Source: Bryum argenteum
Lineage: Eukaryota > Streptophyta > Bryopsida > Bryales > Bryaceae
Direction: 5' to 3'
DNA length: 64,000 nucleotides
Assembly: GCA_037043015.1 (NCBI GenBank)
Contig: CM073321.1
Span: 16,737,001-16,801,000 of the forward strand
The position numbers and the translations under genes were made by a program. Under the pieces are notes generated by a model. It did no database searches. It saw nothing but the letters and a program-made list of their open reading frames with translations, and was not told the origin of the DNA. Positions 37,701-49,530 of the stretch are shown piece by piece. The first letter of the stretch is position 1. The number at the start of each line of letters is the position of its first letter.

Positions 37701-38591
37701 TTGCTGGACGTGTGAACGCTGTTCATGATACTCAAGGAGACGAGAGGCTGTGACACATTGCCCATTTGAGGGAGAATTCGACCAAGACTTGTTGGGGTAT
37801 CATGCGAATGAGTAAAGATAGATGTGAGTCACGAATTATTCAAAAGGGAAAGGCGACCGCAGCTCCAACTTACAGTAGAGTATGGCAGCGCCCTCAAGAA
37901 GGTCAAAAAAAAACTGATCAGTTCTTTTTTTGTACGGATGATATACAGAGGTGTGTTATGGGTCATTGTCGCAAGTGGATTGAGCCATTTTCTCTAAGTT
38001 AGAGAAGATCCCTTATTCCTTCAATATCGCCTGTTAAGATAGAGACTAACCTTTCGCGTGATGAAATGGAGGCATTAGAGAATGCGGGCTTTCGACTACC
38101 ACAAAAACAACAGCTTCCTATGAACTGCACTTTCAGTAATGTTGCCCCACCAAGAGACTTGTCGCATATTCCAGTCCCGGACAAGCCGGATGTGTTCCTT
38201 AGGTCAAGATGATCGAAGAACATGAAACGCATTCCAGCTATGACTTCAAAGGACATGCAGAATATTGAGTCTGCAGGCCAGAATTCTGAAGGTGACCATG
38301 ATCCCGCAGCCTGGTTTTGGATGTATTGTAGACTTGGAGTCGGATTTGGATGCAGTTTACAGACTTTCAATTAGTAAATTCCCGGATTGCTCATGCCCAG
38401 CGTTCAAGAAAACAATTTCTGCGTTAGGACGGAGAGATCCATACCGACCGTGCAAGCACCTATACTTCATCACGGTATTGGTTTGCAAATTTGATCCGGA
38501 TGCTGACCTCTTCATCCACGTGGCTACTCTTAGTTTCAACGAGGTTAAGAAGATTCTGGAGGGAGGAATCCTAGACCATGCTACAGATTAG
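34773..38591 (+). pseudogene. MULE ORF1 transposase with WRKY-GCM1 and SWIM zinc fingers (copy A)
   Basis: The start is the ATG giving MLMLSSSPASIM or, by analogy with B and C, the later MASSAPLPP at about 34806. Order: an N-terminal domain (WLAIRFRFDESSLWLE; LFGLTESVINASTILLTP); a Ser/Pro linker; then DKRYDGHVWTRTMTTNI, CVGHLQCHNENC and ERACVHIGTHEHPVK, which matches the C..C..H-x-H plan of WRKY-GCM1 fingers fused to MULE transposases. The DDE core follows: IACCDFQSE (first Asp), GFIANSAQANWNAVR (Asp changed to Asn here), RTCYFHW (the C-x2-H motif) and, after an intron (about 36930-37207), MPSCNLAESIHNKW (Glu). Near the C-terminus FPDCSCPAF and PCKHLYF form a SWIM finger. Several stops and frame changes interrupt it. 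Cut-and-paste transposition in the nucleus is the family role. Confidence 0.85.
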
Positions 38592-38999
38592 AATGCCTGA
38601 AATCTCCTCATTTACATACGCCATATGTAAGTCCTATGATTGGGTGTATGTGATATTTTTTCACAACTTATTAACAATAATTATACCAGTACCTACACGT
38701 ACAACAAACCTTGCCAATTTGTCTAACTTGGAGTACTAATCACTTAGAAATATTACCTTAGAAACCTCTTGACATTTACAAATTGTGATTTACTGTCGAG
38801 TTTTGAAGCTCAAGTCCAATCAAATTCAGAGAATTTAAACCTTATTTCCACAGATTTGGGTCACGAAATCTACGGTAATAAGTCTGGAATATTCAAATAT
38901 TCTCGAGAATACTTGGGAATTATTCTCTAATAAAAAATATTAAACCATTTTTAGAAACGTTTCTACTAAAAATACAAACTCAGCCCTAAAAATTCAGAA

Positions 39000-39033
39000 A
39001 TCTTACCACTCACCGCTCAACGCTCACACGGTA
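39000..39033 (-). repeat. Right terminal inverted repeat of MULE copy A
   Basis: Read on the minus strand: ACCGTGTGAGCGTTGAGC, then GGTGAGTGGTAAGA. It pairs with 24725-24762 and lies about 400 bp beyond the ORF1 stop, as the copy B end does. Confidence 0.7.
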
Positions 39034-39124
39034 GCAATGTCCCCTGCAGAGCCGGATCCAACATGAGATACATTGAAGTTATACATAATACAAATAAATT
39101 GTTTCAGGAAAATATGACAATTAC

Positions 39125-40255
39125 TCACCAATTTATGTTGTTCATAGCGTCTAGAAGGAGGTTGCTCTCTCCTTGAGCATCAAGTACAATACAGTCTACG
39201 AAGATGTACCACGAAGGTTCCATCTTATGGTACCTCTCGATATGCCGCATCCACGCTGTTACACGATGGTTACCTTCGTACACGTAAAAGTACTTGTCAC
39301 TGAGGTGTTGAAGATCCGAATCAGACTGCAGCGTCTTCTCAAACTCCTCATTAGCAGATTTCCTGAGAGGATTCGTCCACACAGCATCTTCGGCATCCAC
39401 CATTTTTTTTTCTCCCTTTCTTACCAAAGGGAGAAACGTACATTATCCTATCGCCCTCGCGATAGCCTTTGTTAAACTCATTTTCCAATTTTCGGACATC
39501 TTGCTCCGAGATAGGTTGAACCTTAGGGTAACAAACGAGACGACACAATGGAATAAGCATCCGAGTCTTTTTGACAGGTTTGTACCGGAACCTGTTGATG
39601 ATTGCAATTGAATCACTTTCGTGGATCATTCTCATCTTGTTTGTACTCCAATCCGGATCTTTGTTCTGAAGATGGGTTGGCATGTGGACGATCCCAACGT
39701 TGACACTTCCAGGCAATGGAGTGTCTTCATCATCACAATGAGAATCGTCTTCATCATGATCTTGCATGGGTTGAGGGTGACAGTCAGTTTCCAATGGACT
39801 GTCTTCCGAAACTTTGTGTCTTCAGCACTTCTGCCACTATCATGTAAAAGTTCATCTTCATCCGAAGATCAAGTTGGTGGAGAATTAAGGAGAGGTGGTG
39901 TGGCTTCCTCATCTTGAACAATATGGACTTGAGCTATGTTGATCTGACAGTCCAGAAAACCAAATACAACACACCACAAAAAGAATAAGAAGGTATAAAA
40001 AGAACAATGAGATATAGAAAATACTACAAAACCTTTTTGACGAGATATAGAAAGTACTACAGAACTTTTTTGTCGAGCTTTGGCATCAACATTATATTTT
40101 CGCATATAAATCGCTCGTGCAGCCCGATCAACGTCATCACGTGAAGTGTGACGGACAGGTGACACAGGAGGCAGAGTTTCGGGAACCAAGGACATTGCTA
40201 TTACTAAACGACGGGATTCTACTACAACCATAATATGATCTCTCAGAGCAGACAA
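39125..40255 (-). pseudogene. MULE ORF2, ParB-like N-terminal part only (copy B)
   Basis: The first exon (about 40255-40065) reads SALRDHIMVVVESRRLVIAM and ends near YMRKYNVDAKARQ. The main exon (about 39940-39125) carries IAIINRFRYKPVKKTRMLI, EFNKGYREGDRIMYVSPFG and KYFYVYEGNHRVTAWMRHIE, then VDCIVLDA and a GT splice donor after NNINW. These are the same landmarks as in copy A, and Trp follows the GNHR motif where copy A has a stop. A frame change separates the GYREGDR block from the GNHR block. No methyltransferase part remains: the right end of copy A follows within about 90 bp, inside the intron. Function as for copy A is inferred from ParB/sulfiredoxin-fold resemblance only. Confidence 0.6.
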
Positions 40256-40468
40256 GTCGCTGTCAGCATCAGATTCCTCTTCACGAACAACTCAACAAAT
40301 CCTGCAATACAAGTCAAAACCACCAGCACACAAATTATCAGACACTATACAATGCCAAAGAACTTCACAAATGTAATATAACTTAAAGAAGCGACATTTG
40401 TTTTAAAAAGAAATCACATGCATTTGCACATGAGGGCACATCCCAAATATCACATAATTAAAAAATTG

Positions 40469-41877
40469 GAATCGAGCATCACCCTGCCGGACCTGCGTCG
40501 ACGCAAGTCTGGCAGGTATGTGAAAAATTTAGCGATAAAAAATGCCTTGTCCACCCCTACAACGGCAGAGTCATCAACGGTACACACATAGAACCAGGAG
40601 GACGACCAATTCAGAAAAATCAAGCTCCCTAACCTAGCCTCGGGCACGGCCCTCACCGGCATCGAGGACCATCTCATCAGGACGGAGCTGCTAAGGAGAT
40701 CGGCACACCACGAGGAGAGGATCAGCTTCCCCTCCTCAAACACAAGGAAGATCACCAGATCGACCCACCAACGCTAGAAAGATCGACAAAAAGTCAACAG
40801 TTTGTATTACATCTAAGATTGAAGTAAGCACAGAAAGAGGAATCAAGCATCACCTTGCCAGACGTGCGTCGACGCAAGTCTGGCAGGTAGGTGAAGAATT
40901 AAGCAAAAAAAAATGCCTTGTCTACCCCTCCAATGGCAGAGTCATCAACGGCACACTCTTACAACAAGGAAGACAACCAATTCGGTCAGAGCGAGCTCTT
41001 GAACTCAGCCTTGGGCAGGGCCCTTACCGGCATCCAGGGCCATGTCATTACGATGGAGCTGCTAAGGAGATCGGCACACCACGTGGAGTGGATCGGCTTA
41101 CCCTCCCCAAACACAAGGATGATCATCAGATTGACCCACCAACGCCAGGAAGATTGACAAAAAGTCAACAATTCGTGTTACATCTGTGATCAAAGCAAGC
41201 ATAGAAAGAGGAATCAAGCTTCACCCTGCTAGACTTGCGTCGACGCAAGTCTGGCAAGTAGGTGAAATATTAAGCCGAAAACACGACATTCGTCCACCCT
41301 TGTAACGGCAAAGTCATCAACGACACACTAAATGAACCAGGAGGATGACCTATTTGGCCAGAGCGAGCTCCTAAAATCAGCCTCGGGCAGGGCCCTCACC
41401 GGCACCAAAGGCCATCCCATCAGGACGGAGCTGCTAAAGAGATCGGCTGACCACGAGGAGTGGATCAACTTCCCCTCCCCAAACACAAGGAAAATCATCC
41501 GATCGACCCACCAATGCTAGGAAGATCGACAAAAAGTCAACAGTTTGTGTTACATCTGAGATCAAAGCACGCATAGAATGAGGAATCAAGCATCTCCCTG
41601 CCAGACGTGCGTCGACGCAAGTCTGGCAGGTAGGTGAAATATTTAGCGTAAAAAAATCCCTGGTTCACACTTGCAATGGCAGAGTCATCAACGGCACACT
41701 CTCACAACCAGGAGGACGACCAATTCGGCCAGAGCGAGCTCTTGAACCTAGCCTCGCGCAGGGTCCTCACCGGCATCCATGGCCATCTCATGAGGTGGAG
41801 CTGCTAAGGAGATCGACACACCACGAGCTGTGGATCAACTTCCCCTCTCCAAACACAAGTAAGATCATCAGATCCAC
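40469..41877 (+). repeat. 371-bp tandem array with a 32-bp palindrome in each unit
   Basis: Units start at 40469, 40840, 41211 and 41583 (period 371-372 bp); the last is partial. Each carries near its start a near-perfect palindrome of 32 bp centred on TGCGTCGACGCA with arms CTGCCAGAC/GTCTGGCAG (40484-40515 and at the same place in the next three units). Each unit also keeps a plus-strand frame of about 60 codons (FGQSELL, GRALTGI, LLRRSAHHEEW, SPNTRKII), probably a by-product of repeat conservation. The array lies upstream of ORF2, where copy A has its own different array. Confidence 0.9.
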
Positions 41878-41954
41878 CAAGCGATTGTATCGGACGAATT
41901 TGAATGATGGTGGGTTTTACGCATGTGCACAAGTGAGAGGCGAGAAGGTGATGA

Positions 41955-42306
41955 TCATCGTCGGGCTTTGTCGACCTTGCAGAACAATGTGCCTTTGACT
42001 ACCCAGGAGAGCACTGTGCGGGATTTACCTTCATTGATTTTGAGAATCTGCAAACATGTACCACACTAGTGCAATAAAGTACAAGTTTTATGGATGCTTC
42101 TTGCAAACCTTGATATCCTTCAGATACCAAGCTTCCAACTCCGCACGGGTCTTAATCGCCTCCCGTGGTTGATAGCGATGGCAGTTGTAAAACTCCGCGA
42201 ACAAGCTCGACTCTGATGATTGTGTACTCACATTCTGCAAATCCATCTCGACGTCCTTTTCTTCGCGTCGCATTGTCACTGCTGCTGCTTCGCCCAAGTT
42301 CGCCAT
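41955..42306 (-). CDS. Small two-exon frame of unknown function
   Basis: The first exon (42306 to about 42107) starts MANLGEAAAVTMRREEK and continues to KTRAELEAWYLKDIK, followed by a possible GT donor. A second exon after TTTGCAG (about 42040-41955) reads ILKINEGKSRTVLSWVVKG and ends at a stop soon after FCKVDKARR. The frame stays clean and the residue composition is protein-like. I do not recognise the family. It lies between the tandem array and the CACTA-like insertion in copy B and has no clear counterpart in copies A or C, so it may be captured host sequence or the edge of another gene cut by the insertion. Confidence 0.4.
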
Positions 42307-42313
42307 TGCATTT

Positions 42314-45300
42314 CACTATAAGAAACGTGCGTTTTTAATGATGTTGTAAATGATGTCTAAAAAGACATCGTAGACATTAATTCGGATGTCTTATAGACGA
42401 TAAGACATCCTAGACATGACAGATGTCTAAGCAGACGTCTAAAAAGACAGGAAAATGTTTTAAGATCGAAGATGTCTTAAGGTAATTTCGGAACGGTAAA
42501 CAATGTACCACGTGGGTGCCACGTAGATGACACATCAGCTTGAAGTGGACGGGCAGTGCCACATGGGGATGAAATTCATCATGATGTGGAATTTTACATG
42601 GTCCCACGAAAGATGACATGGCGGCGCCAGAATCCCACGTGGACCCGAGAAAATCCGACGTGGCACCCGGGAAAATCTGACGTGGCACCCGGGAAAATCC
42701 GACGTGGCACCCGGGAATATCCGACGTGGCATGCGGGAAAAGTTGACGTGGACTTGGGAATATGACATGGCATGCCACGTCAGCGTATTGCGGAGGTTTT
42801 ATGCTCCTATCATGATAGTTTTAGACATCAGTTAAGACGACTTAAATGTCTTGCAAGATTTCTTAGATGTTGTACAAGATGTCTCGCAAGACGTATGCAA
42901 TGTCTTACAAAATATCTTAGAAGACAATTTTTATGTCTTATAAGATGTTTCCAGTGCGTAGAATGATGTTTACGTTGATGTCCTTACTAAGTTTGTGATG
43001 TTTGCTCGGATGTTTGTAGCGACGTCCCCTCGGACATCGATGTGAACGTTTTGTGTTAAACATGATGTTTGCAATAGTGTTACTATTGATGTTTTTTGGG
43101 CATATGAAAGGACATCTAGGATGACATTTTTAGATGTTTATATAGTCATCAGATCCGTAATCCACAGACGTCTCACATAACATCAACTGTAAACATTGTC
43201 ACATCAAAAAGTATGAGTCAAACATATATTGCTTAGGTCATTAAAACCTCAGATAACACAAACTAGAGTATTTACAAATACGCCTGTCAACAACTACGAT
43301 ATACTACGCACCCACAATTTGAACTTCGTAAGTTCCTCCACTTCCATCGCTTGTTGTCGATACCCGTATGGTTATGTGCATGTCCCGCCGCTACACATAT
43401 TCAATAAGCCAATATCAACTGCATTTAAAGAAGGGTTTGTAAAGGTAAAAAAATTCTGATTTAATTCCATTTAATTGGACTACCTAGGTTGAGATGGTTT
43501 ACTTCCTAACCTTAAGATATCGACACAGTTAGACATTCTTGCAAACATCTGCTTAGACATTTCTTCAGACATCCTTCTAGACATCATTAAAAACAAAGTT
43601 ATAGACATCTATACATACATCTGTTCCACTCACCTACAAGCACGCATGTCGCTTCGCGGCCTCAGATCGAGCTCGCTGCCCCGACCCCTTATGTCCCACC
43701 TTCCAAAACAGAATTCCATCAACAAATTTAGACATCTTCATAGACATGCTCTAAGACATCTTGCAGACATCATCGTAGACATCTTCTACAACAAATCAAA
43801 TACTACAAGTACTAGGGTTTCCTTCACAACAAATCAAATTCTACAAGTCCTAGGGTTTCTTGTACAAGATGCTTTTAAAATCCAGTACCTCTTAAGTAGC
43901 AAATCTTAGCAACATGAAGAAGGAAACCTATTCTTGAGAGCTATTGGATTTCTACAAATACTATTCTCTTATTGTAGTTAACAATCATTCTGAAACTGAA
44001 TGGAAACAATTTCGAAATCCTCTATACTTTAAACACAAACTCTATGGAAAAATTAAGGCAAAAATGAGCTTTTGTAGTTCCATTTGAAGATCTCATGACC
44101 TAACTACGGCGGCGGCAACAAACCCTAGACACATGAAAAAGCAAACCTTAGCCTCTACACTCCAAACACTAACTCTTTGAAAAAATGAAGGCAAAAATGA
44201 GCTTCGTGCGGCCTCTTGTTCTACTTAAAGGTCTCATGACCTAACTATGGCGGCGGCAGGAAACCCTAGCCGCCTCTGTTCATCCATTGAAGTCAATGAA
44301 AATCATCCCTGTAGATGGTTCTGGATGCTGTCATAGATGTCATCTTCGACATCTTCATAGACATCATGTTAGACATTTTCATGAACGTCATCTTAGACAT
44401 CCCTGCAGACATTATCATAGACATCTGATGACATCTTCAGGGTTTCAATTACAACATATTAACTATAAAAGGTTTTTTGTTTTCCCTCACAACAAATCAG
44501 ATACCAGATGCTTTAAAGTTCTTTCCACAACAAAGCACATATTGTAAGTCTTAGAGTTTCTTCCACAACAAATCAAATAATCTTTATTGATAGAAAAAGT
44601 GTGGAATTACAATCATGAGACTATTTATAGTCTTCCGTGGTGATAGGCTCTCTTTTAAACAATCAACTACCTTTTATTTCTACCCTAACTAACTTGCCAT
44701 TAGACTATAATAATCTAATCTGTAAGTAATCGATAATATTTAATTCCTTCTTGAAGTAAGCCAAAAAACAATGTTTATTGTTTTTATTTTCTTTTTATAT
44801 TTTCTTTAAGTATTTGAGGATTACCCCAATCAGAGACCCGCGCCAATGGAGGACAAGCAGTAAGAGAAAAAGTTGATATTATTTTAAAATTACTCTTAAG
44901 TACTGCCGCTTTTTAGTAAATGACGTTTAGGAGGATGTCGTGCAAAACATCTTCATAGACATCCAAGTAGATGTCTATGCGGACATACATGCCTGACTGT
45001 AGTTAAGGTAAGTTGGACATCGTGTTAAATATCCGACTAGATGTTGAATGACTTGTCAACTGGTCTGACGTAGAGTTTTTGTTGCCATGTAGATAAAGCG
45101 CTGTAAATAAGTTTATTAATCTATGTCCACGTGTTTTTTGAGGATTAAATATCCACGAAATTACTTTTACTTTTTTTTGGCACCATTGTTATCTTATAGA
45201 TATTATATTTTATATATAATATTTTTTAAATGTTTAAATATTTTTAAATCATAAAAAATTACATAATTATAATATTCTAATTTATTTGAATATAATAAAA

Positions 45301-45437
45301 ATTTACAAAATATATTTTTTATTGAAATATAATTATATATTTTAATATCGTTAAAAAAAAAATAGACCTATAAAAAAATAGTGAGAATAGCCTGAAATTA
45401 GTATTTTCAGTATTGCCATGTCACATAACGATTTAGC

Positions 45438-45476
<39 letters not shown>

Positions 45477-45716
45477 GTGATGTTTTTTTTTCTACTTTTG
45501 AAAACCGCTGCCCATTCACCTACTCTTTTAACATTAGAAATGCTTTTTACCCTGTCCACCAGTAAATTTCGGTCGTTTTTACCTTGCTGGTCCAAAATCC
45601 CTTGCCAACGTGGCAATTTGATGTCTATCAAGATGTCTTCAAAAACATCCATGTCTTCACCAACATCTTTTTGTTTGGTGATGTCTTCATGCTCCCCCAA
45701 TCCAAAATGTGCCCGT
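42314..45716. mobile_element. Non-autonomous CACTA-like element, copy 2 (inverted relative to copy 1, one end missing)
   Basis: It starts CACTATAAGAAACGTGCG at 42314 and runs parallel to copy 1 read in reverse: the minisatellite, the dense GATGTC/GACATC subterminal repeats, the poly-A run at about 45440-45469 (poly-T in copy 1), and CCAAAATCCCTTGCCAACGT. Similarity stops after GTGCCCGT at about 45716, roughly 115 bp before the terminal repeat expected from copy 1. After that point the sequence is the 5' flank and ORF1 of MULE copy B. No coding capacity. Confidence 0.8.
42630..42770. repeat. Minisatellite with GACGTGGCACCCGGGAAAA units
   Basis: About six tandem units of 20-21 bp within CACTA-like copy 2. 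They are more uniform than the homologous units at 3125-3240, so they were probably re-expanded or homogenised after the copies separated. Confidence 0.75.
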
Positions 45717-45768
45717 GTACATTCTTTTCTAACATCCACTTTCAATGCTCGTTGGTTCTCTCGCGCAT

Positions 45769-48700
45769 CATGGCTCCCTTCTCCTCTGAACCCACTCCTG
45801 CAAACATTGTTGAGATTCTGTCAAAAGGTGCACTTGTTCCCATTTGCATGTCCGTAGGGCTTGAAGGTGTCCTAGAGGTCACTACATCATGGCTTGGAAT
45901 TTGATTCGGCTACAATGCATCTTCACTGTGGTTAGAGAGAGAAGGTCTAGAACCTGATACAAATCATGTTCAGTACTCCATGGTCGTAGATCCAATCATC
46001 CTAGAGAAATATACTACAATCTGGAAGCTTAGAGCTGGAAAGTATCGCCTCTACGGCTTGACGGAGTCTGTCATGAACGCGTCAACAGTTCTCCTGACCC
46101 CACATATTTTTTCTATTATTTCCACGGTTGCTCCAGCTCTTGCTCGTGTCAAAGTCGAACCAGGTCTAGAAGTCACCATTGACATATCGGATTCATTAGA
46201 AGACGAGAAGAAGTCTCCTCTGCAACCATGTCGTCTGTCGTCTGATATTCCATTGCCACCTCCTGTTAGGGATAACTATCTAAGAGCCACCCCTCCTTCT
46301 TTACTTTCCTCGCAAATTGTAAAACCCAAAAAATTTCTTCCATCCCTCTCGCAATCTCACTAGAATGCCCAATGCAAGACTCTCCTCAAAAAAATTGATT
46401 TCAAAACCATCCGCACTATCAACTTATCTTTCTTGCCTCCGTCATTCAATGGCAATGTACTCTTCATCTTTCCGCCTACTCTTCCTTCTACAACTCACAA
46501 GGTCGCGAAGTCCATGGAGGGGATGGATAAACGGTGCACGACGGTCATGTGTGGACTAGGACGATGATCACCAACATCGACAATACGCAAGGCTTGTCTT
46601 TCCAATACTCGAACTGTGTAGGTCATCTACAGTGCCACAACCCAAACTGCGACTTCTTGCAACGACCTCATCGAGTTGCTGGAGTGAACGATGTGGAGTT
46701 TGAAGGCATTACCAAAGACCCCTTCCCGATAGGCGGATCGCCCCCGCCCACCTCGGCGTTGGTCTATAAGCTTTGCAAAGAACCTCCTGTTTGTGTTGCG
46801 CCTTGTTCTGCGAAAATCTTTTACGTACTTGGAGAAGATTGTCAAGAGCGTGCATGTGTCCATATAGGAACACACCAACATCCTGTCAAAGTCGGAGATT
46901 AAAGATGTGTAAGAAAAAAAAATAGATGAGTTACTAGAAGAGCATGTTGACCGTAACCCTCAAGCAACCGTTTCCAAATTAGTTATGGAAACGAGCAAAG
47001 ACTTGTTAGGTAACTTACTTCTCCGTGACGAAGGTGACCCCAAAACTAGCAACCTTTCTCTCTAGCAGCTAGAACCTGTCTTTGAGCAATGCACAGAGTT
47101 AAACTCTCCGAGCATGCGGAATTGTATCTACACTTTCAAGTACTTGCGTAGGTATGGCATTCTCGATGGGATCACAAAGCTCAGAGGTCTCAGCAACTGG
47201 GCATATGTGCAACGCAACATGTTCCCTGGCCAAGGCGACGAATCAGAGAAAGTCTTCACCTTCAAGATGTCCGAGGTCGGCCCCGGTAGCGGTGTTCATC
47301 TAGTTCGCCGTATGCAGCCTGGAGGAAATTTCTCCCACGCATGAATGATGTTTGACCATGTCAAACGCGTTACGGATTGGACCACCATGGCCTGCCACGT
47401 GTACGACTTACGTTACCAACGCATTCTAACCATTGCATGCTGTGATTTTCAGTCAGAGGACAAAGATGCTCAACTCGTCTACTCGAAGAACCTCAATCAC
47501 GTCCTGGCAAGGAATGGAGTACCTAAGCCGCAGTTTCAGGGATTTATGGCTGATAGTGCACAAGCTAACTGGAACGCAGTGCGCATCATCTACGGCTCTG
47601 GAAACCCTACTGTCCCCATGGAAGGCCGCAAACGCACATGTTATTTCCATTGGAATCAGTCTCTTGGAAAACATACGAAACAATACATTGTGCCCGAATC
47701 GCAAGGCCAACACCAGATTCTCTGTAAGCAGTACAAGGATGCGCGCACCATGGAAGAGGCTGAGACCCGATATTGGGCTATTCGAGCGTGGTAGGCATCC
47801 TCGAAGGCCACCTCCAAAGTTGGTTTAGAACACTTAGGTCGTTGGCTTGCGTACTAGCACTTCAAATACAGACAATGGGGTGGATTTATGGAACTAGTAA
47901 GTATACAATTTCTTTGCGATATCTTTGCTCATTACATGCTCTACGGTAGCTTCTATCATGTTATGACAATTGCAAAGAAATTGACAGTTATTGTTTTAAT
48001 AATATATATTATTAGTTGATTTTTTATGTGGACATATATACTGTGAATCTGTATTAAGTACATATGAAGATTATGAATGAAGTTCTAATAAGTTTGTACA
48101 TTGCAGGAAAAAAAAATTCGGCAGAAGAACTCGCTGGATGCCTTCATGTAATCTTGCGGAGTCAATCCATAACAAATGGTTGGAAGCGTCTGGCAATAAG
48201 GGTAGGGATCTCTACGTTGCAGCTGTTGACGATTACGTTCGAGCCTTCCTCCAAGTCGTCGGTTACCATCAATTCAACAAAGGTGGAGCAAGTGGTTTTG
48301 GACCATCTGTAGACAAACTTCGTGAGTGTCTTAACGCCCAACGTCGAGCTAATCGATCAGGCAATCCATCTTGCCTCAACAAGGCAGTTATGGACGTCCC
48401 TGAAGCTGAAGTTTACTATACGCGTGACGCCCACTTGGAGGGGGCAGAGATTTTTGGTTCTAGGAAACGTAAGGCTGATGTTCCCATTGGTGCTGAAGAT
48501 GAAACTCATCGACCTGACACTGTGAGTTACTCACGTCCTCAAATAGGGAGAAGAGTCACACGAGCTCTTGCTGAGAATCCTAGTCCTATACACAAAGAAG
48601 ATGAAGTTCAGGAGCAACCGCTGGAACCCCCCGCTTCTCCAAGACCCAGTATTCAGCGCGTCACTGCTATCCAAGAGACGAGAGTGAATGAGCGTCTATG

Positions 48701-49530
48701 GCACATTGCTCGTTCGAAGGAATCCTCATCCAAGGCTTGTTGGAATATTATGGCTAAGACCAGGAAGAAATGCGAATCCCGCATTGTCCAAAACGGGAAG
48801 GCGACCGCAGCTCCAATTTACACCGGAGTATAGCAATGTCCTCAAGAAGGTCCAAAAAAAACTGATCAGTTCTTCTTTTGTCTTTACGATATTCAGCGCT
48901 ATGTGAAGGGTAGTCGTTGTAAATGAATTTAGCCATTCTCTCAGAAAAAAGGTCGACCGCCTATTCCCTCAGTTTGGTTCGTGAAGATTGGGACGAATCT
49001 GACACGTGACGAAATAGAGGTGTTGGAGAATGCGGGCTTCCGGCTCCCACAAAAGGAACGGCTCCCACTCAATTGCACATACGATACTGCTGCTATACCA
49101 AGAGACTTGTCACATATTCCACTGCCAAATAAGGCTGACGTGTACCCAAAATCACGAAAGTCTAAACTTCTTCGACGCATCAAGGCTGTGACTCTGAAGC
49201 ACATGAAGAACATTGATTCAGCTTGTGCCATGGAGGCAAAAATACTCGAGGTGACCATGATACCACAACCTGGTTTTGGATGTATCGTAGCTTTGAAGTC
49301 GGATTCAGAGTCTATCTATAAACTATCTCTAAGTGAGAACCCTGAGTGTTCTTGCCCAGTGTTCAAAAAAACCATAAATAAGTTAGGACGAAAAGACATT
49401 GTAAGCACCTATACTTCGTGTTGGTATTGGTATGCAAATTTGATATTGATAGAGACCTCTTCATCTATGCGCCCACCCTCAGTTTCAACGAGGTAAAAAA
49501 CATTCTAGAGAGGAGAATCCTAGACTAAGT
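45769..49530 (+). pseudogene. MULE ORF1 transposase with WRKY-GCM1 and SWIM zinc fingers (copy B)
   Basis: The start is MAPFSSEPTPANIVEIL. Order as in copy A: an N-terminal domain (LYGLTESVMNASTVLLTP), then HDGHVWTRTMITNI, CVGHLQCHNPNC and ERACVHIGTHQHPVK (WRKY-GCM1 finger), then IACCDFQSE and GFMADSAQANWNAVR (both catalytic Asp present), RTCYFHW (C-x2-H), an intron of about 240 bp (about 47898-48137), MPSCNLAESIHNKW (catalytic Glu), a long linker (AHLEGAEIFGSRKRKADVP), LENAGFRLP and PECSCPVF. The C-K-H half of the SWIM finger is disturbed by a frame change near 49400. Several in-frame stops are scattered through it. The promoter side is cut off by the CACTA-like element. Confidence 0.85.

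Larger units (their letters stand above)
24725..39033. mobile_element. Large Mutator-like element, copy A (about 14.3 kb)
   Basis: The left end ACCGGTGTGAGCGTTGAGC and the inverted right end ACCGTGTGAGCGTTGAGC face each other at 24725 and 39033, and both continue with GTGAG(C/T)GGTAAG. Inside are three genes in divergent array: ORF2 (ParB-like plus DNA methyltransferase-like) and ORF3 on the minus strand, and ORF1 (WRKY-GCM1 finger, MULE transposase, SWIM finger) on the plus strand. A large tandem array lies upstream of ORF2. Gene order is supported by copies B and C. I found no convincing 9-bp target duplication, so the exact ends are provisional. The right end abuts the interrupted ORF2 of copy B. 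ORF1 and ORF2 carry stop codons, so the copy looks inactive. Confidence 0.75.

Noticed and set aside
40918-41998. Repeated 60-80 residue frames in the 371-bp array
   Set aside because: They repeat with the DNA units, lack a recognisable domain, and the opposite strand is equally open; they follow repeat conservation.
45437-45469. Poly-A tail of a retroposed gene
   Set aside because: The matching poly-T run occurs at the same place in CACTA-like copy 1 (about 477-494), so it belongs to that element.
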